Source: CAZWSC01 sp964636385
GTDB lineage: Bacteria > Eisenbacteria > RBG-16-71-46 > CAIMUX01
Direction: 5' to 3'
Assembly (NCBI GenBank): GCA_964636385.1
Contig: CAZWSC010000042.1
Coordinates: 1-52,775 of the forward strand
Length of the DNA stretch: 52,775 bases
Of this stretch, positions 50,293 to 52,775 are shown in pieces. The translations under genes and the position numbers were made by a program. Position 1 is the stretch's first letter. Each line of letters starts with the position of its first letter. A model generated the notes under the pieces. The model was given only the letters and a program-made list of their open reading frames with translations. It did no database searches and was not told where the DNA came from.

Positions 50293-51945
50293 ATGAATCC
50301 CAAGGGACTAAGGGCAGCCCTGAGGGTTTCGGTCGCATTGATCGGTGCCGCCGTACTGGGCCTGTTGCTGACAACCGCACACGATTCCTCGGCAAGCGAC
50401 GAGATCTCCCGAATACGCGAGAGATTCGACGAGATGAACAGCAGGATACTGTCCGAGTGGTACAGTTCGGCGGGTGAGGGGAGAGAATCCAACGCCAACC
50501 GGGTCTACAGGGATTACGCTTACCTCCTTATGGCCAGCAAGACAGACGCGCTGAAGGAGGGCATCGACAAGGCATCTTCTCCGGCCGAGGCGGAGATCCT
50601 GCGAAAGGCGCATGATTACCTCATGCTGCACAGGATCTACGGCGAAGTGTCGCTGAGCCTGGACAACCTGCGACGGTTCGAGCGAAACAATCAGATACTG
50701 ATTGCGGGCTCTAACACCGCGCTGTCGCTCAGGAGCTTTCCCGCGATGCTGGCAAACGAGGAAGACCGCGCGAAGAGGAGGAACTGGTATCTGGCCTCTC
50801 GCGAGCTTCTGGATGCAGCAAACGTGCTCCTTTTCAGTTTTCGTGTCGATTTCGACAGGTTCGCGCGCGAGCTCGCCGGGAAGCCGGGCAGAGACTACTT
50901 CGTGGACTTCCACAAGCTCGACCTCGACCTCATGTCCGAAGTTGCGGATGCAGTACTGGAGTCCACCCGGGAAGAGTACGAAGACCTCCTGACGGAGCTC
51001 ACAGCTTCCCAGCTGGGGATGGAGTTCAGGGAACTGCGGGCATATGATGTTCCGTACCTCCTGCGGTTTCCCGCCCTGGACAGATCCTTCCCTTCGGGAA
51101 AGATGGAGGATGCGGCCAGGAAGTGGATGAGAAGTCTCGATATCAACATGGGCAGGCAGAGGCACTTGCGAATCTATGCTGACGACCGCGACGGGAAGGA
51201 CCCGGCCCCGAGAACATTCCCGATTGCAAACGAGCGGAACACGCGGATATCCATTCTGACCCAGGGCGGTCTTTCCGACTACGTGAACCTCTTCACCCAG
51301 CTGGGGGAGGCGCAGTTCTACTTCCACATCTCTCCTGATCTACCCTTCGAACACCGGGCGGTCGGATCACCCCTGCTTCCGCGCACCTATGGCCAGTTGT
51401 TCCGCCGGGTACTACTGCAGCCGGAATGGCGTGATCAGTACCTGAACATCAGGGAAGAGGATGCTGAGCTCGCCGCCAAGGCTCTCCGCATCCATGAGTT
51501 GCACGATCTGAGAATGGCAGCTGGAAGACACAGATGGCAGATGCTGCGTCGTGAGACTCCGGATGCGCCGCCGACGGCATACAATGAGATCATGCAGGCT
51601 GCGATGCTGTGGCCCTACGGAAGCAGCGAGATGCCTGAGCATCAGTTTGCCGACGATGATCTTGAGAGCGGAATCTTCCTGGTCGCCTATCTTCTGGCCG
51701 CGCAACTGGATGAGAAGCTCAGCACCGAGTTCGGCCAGGATTGGTTCTCGAGTTCCAGGGCCGGTGATTGGCTGCGTGACCAGTGGGCGAAGGGGTTCAC
51801 GGTCTCAGGCCCGGACCTGGCACGCTCCTGGGGAGTTGACGGCCCGGATCCCCGTATCCTCCTTTCTGAGGCACTGGATGCCGGTGAAGAACCGGATCCC
51901 GATGAAGAAGACGAGCCGTTGACTAGAGATGCCGCAGGAGACTAG
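50293..51945 (+). CDS. Exported M3-like protein without a zinc site (candidate pseudopeptidase)
   Basis: The 550-residue protein has a signal or anchor segment (VSVALIGAAVLGLLLTTA, 12-30) and is mostly helical. Residues ~290-345 follow the M3/oligopeptidase order: RTFPIANERNTRISILTQGGLSDYVNLF, then the site where HExxH is expected, which here reads T335-Q-L-G-E339 in FTQLGEAQFYFH. Family proteins read HELGHA there. The downstream Glu ligand is not evident either. A very acidic tail (DPDEEDEP) ends the protein. It may be a substrate-binding or scaffold derivative of a metallopeptidase. It is followed 50 bases later by a YfgM-like gene. ATG 50293 follows GGGGAG by 7 bases. Fold assignment was by eye. 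Confidence 0.65.
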   Translation: MNPKGLRAALRVSVALIGAAVLGLLLTTAHDSSASDEISRIRERFDEMNSRILSEWYSSAGEGRESNANRVYRDYAYLLMASKTDALKEGIDKASSPAEAEILRKAHDYLMLHRIYGEVSLSLDNLRRFERNNQILIAGSNTALSLRSFPAMLANEEDRAKRRNWYLASRELLDAANVLLFSFRVDFDRFARELAGKPGRDYFVDFHKLDLDLMSEVADAVLESTREEYEDLLTELTASQLGMEFRELRAYDVPYLLRFPALDRSFPSGKMEDAARKWMRSLDINMGRQRHLRIYADDRDGKDPAPRTFPIANERNTRISILTQGGLSDYVNLFTQLGEAQFYFHISPDLPFEHRAVGSPLLPRTYGQLFRRVLLQPEWRDQYLNIREEDAELAAKALRIHELHDLRMAAGRHRWQMLRRETPDAPPTAYNEIMQAAMLWPYGSSEMPEHQFADDDLESGIFLVAYLLAAQLDEKLSTEFGQDWFSSSRAGDWLRDQWAKGFTVSGPDLARSWGVDGPDPRILLSEALDAGEEPDPDEEDEPLTRDAAGD

Positions 51946-51995
51946 TCTTACTGCTTTGGCAATCAGCCTGATGATGAGGCGTGGGGAGGACAGGC

Positions 51996-52670
51996 GTGGC
52001 AGCGAAGCACATGACGAAAGAGGAGATTCGCGAAGACCGTGTGGTAACCGCGGTCGTTCGGGCGGGGGAGTTCGTCCGCGAGAACGCTGTGTGGGTTATC
52101 GCCGTGGCGGCAGTGTTCGTTGTTGCTGTCAGCGCCATCATCCTGATATCGAACGCCAGGACCCGCGCGGAGAGAGCAGCAGCTGCCGAACTCCTGGAGG
52201 CGAAGAGCCACTACTTTGCCAATGACTTCATAGCAGCGTCTGCCCAGTTCCAGGCCATCATCGAGAGCCGGGGTTCCAGTCGCGCAGCGCGGGAAGCCCG
52301 GCTTTTCCACGCGAACAGCGAGCTTGCTGCAGGCAATGCGGCCGGGGCCGAGTCCCTGTACCGCGAGTACCTGGACTCCAACGCCGCAAAGGATCCGATG
52401 TCCAGGGCTGCCGGACTGCGCGGACTTGGGGCAAGCCTGACCGCACAGCGTCGCTATGCTGAATCTGCCGCCGAGTATCGGAAGGCAGCGGCTGTCAGCG
52501 GCAACCCTCTGGCCGCTGATGATCTGATGCAGGCTGCCGTGGTGATGCGTCGGGCCGGTGATATTTCTGGAGCTATTCGGGCTTTGAACGACCTCCTGGC
52601 TGGCCACCCGGGCTCCCACCTTGTGACCGAGGCCAGGATGCGGCTGCAAGAGTACAAACACCTGCAGTGA
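51996..52670 (+). CDS. YfgM-like TPR membrane protein
   Basis: The 224-residue protein has a cytoplasmic N terminus (MAAKHMTKEEIREDRVV), one membrane helix (AVWVIAVAAVFVVAVSAIILI, about 30-52) and four to five TPR-like helix pairs in the remainder (AAAAELLEAKSHYFANDF, AARLFHANSELAAGN, etc.). The layout matches the YfgM/TPR_21 family, which in E. coli binds the Sec translocon and chaperones. GTG 51996 has GGGGAGGA 6 bases upstream; an open frame from GTG 51981 and ATG 52011 are alternatives. It is adjacent to the exported M3-like protein, with which it may act. The last ~105 bases of the window hold nothing recognisable. Confidence 0.8.
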   Translation: MAAKHMTKEEIREDRVVTAVVRAGEFVRENAVWVIAVAAVFVVAVSAIILISNARTRAERAAAAELLEAKSHYFANDFIAASAQFQAIIESRGSSRAAREARLFHANSELAAGNAAGAESLYREYLDSNAAKDPMSRAAGLRGLGASLTAQRRYAESAAEYRKAAAVSGNPLAADDLMQAAVVMRRAGDISGAIRALNDLLAGHPGSHLVTEARMRLQEYKHLQ

Positions 52671-52775
52671 TCTGCTCCTTCTGGACCCAGAACTGCATCT
52701 GTGGCCTGGGGAAGCTTCCACCGCGGGGGGCCTGAGCGGCATCCGAACCCCGCACTTCTCCCGTCCGGAACATGC

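Overview
The window is about 52.8 kb of GC-rich bacterial chromosome made almost entirely of housekeeping genes. No phage gene, transposase, integrated element or CRISPR array was seen. Gene order and content point to a diderm bacterium: BamA, a Skp/OmpH-like chaperone, a Lol exporter and a near-complete lipid A/Kdo pathway. The single-chain LpxC-FabZ fusion is typical of the FCB (Fibrobacteres-Chlorobi-Bacteroidetes) assemblage. High GC, frequent GTG/TTG starts and an mcsA-mcsB-clpC cluster next to LPS genes suggest a high-GC or candidate-phylum member of that group (for example Gemmatimonadota-, Eisenbacteria- or Fermentibacterota-like). The phylum is an inference from gene content only.

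Layout. 1-2338 (minus): 5'-partial window view of a secreted putative glycosyl-hydrolase-like protein with two FnIII-like modules and a long Asp/Glu-Pro repeat tail running off the window edge. 2625-3932: HtrA-type periplasmic protease. 4059-28636: a nearly gap-free, co-directional 24.6 kb block holding purine synthesis (purB, purL, purQ, an enlarged PurS-like gene, purF), lipoprotein export (lolC, lolD), protein quality control (mcsA, mcsB, clpC), outer membrane assembly (bamA, skp), and lipid A/Kdo synthesis (lpxD, lpxC-fabZ, lpxA, a Gfo/Idh/MocA dehydrogenase, lpxB, a DUF374 acyltransferase, waaA, lpxK). 28645-29190 (minus): a small lipoprotein. 29319-35230: nadB, a Minf_1886-type small protein, a GT9 glycosyltransferase, mutL, miaA. 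35351-43158: four tRNA genes (Gly-CCC, Pro-GGG, Pro-CGG, Arg-CCT) interleaved with DUF512 radical SAM, der, plsY, gpsA, a MerR regulator, surE, pcm and apt. 43198-46231: uvrC and a Xer recombinase. 46252-52670: an outer membrane barrel protein, a SNF2 helicase with a translationally coupled partner, a large M3-like pseudopeptidase candidate, and a YfgM-like TPR membrane protein.

How the genes work together. The purine genes supply the FGAM synthase complex (PurL+PurQ+a PurS-type subunit), PurF and PurB. LolCD, BamA and Skp handle lipoproteins and outer membrane proteins, while the Lpx/Waa enzymes make the lipid A that those proteins sit beside. McsAB-ClpC is the arginine-phosphorylation degradation system, here without a visible ctsR repressor. 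The most interesting items are the enlarged PurS-like protein, the helicase/partner pair that looks like a split SNF2 enzyme, the M3-fold protein that has lost its HExxH zinc site, and a lone GnnA-like dehydrogenase between lpxA and lpxB.

Limits: all family calls are by eye from motifs; starts are chosen from Shine-Dalgarno spacing and family length; promoter and terminator calls are by consensus matching only.
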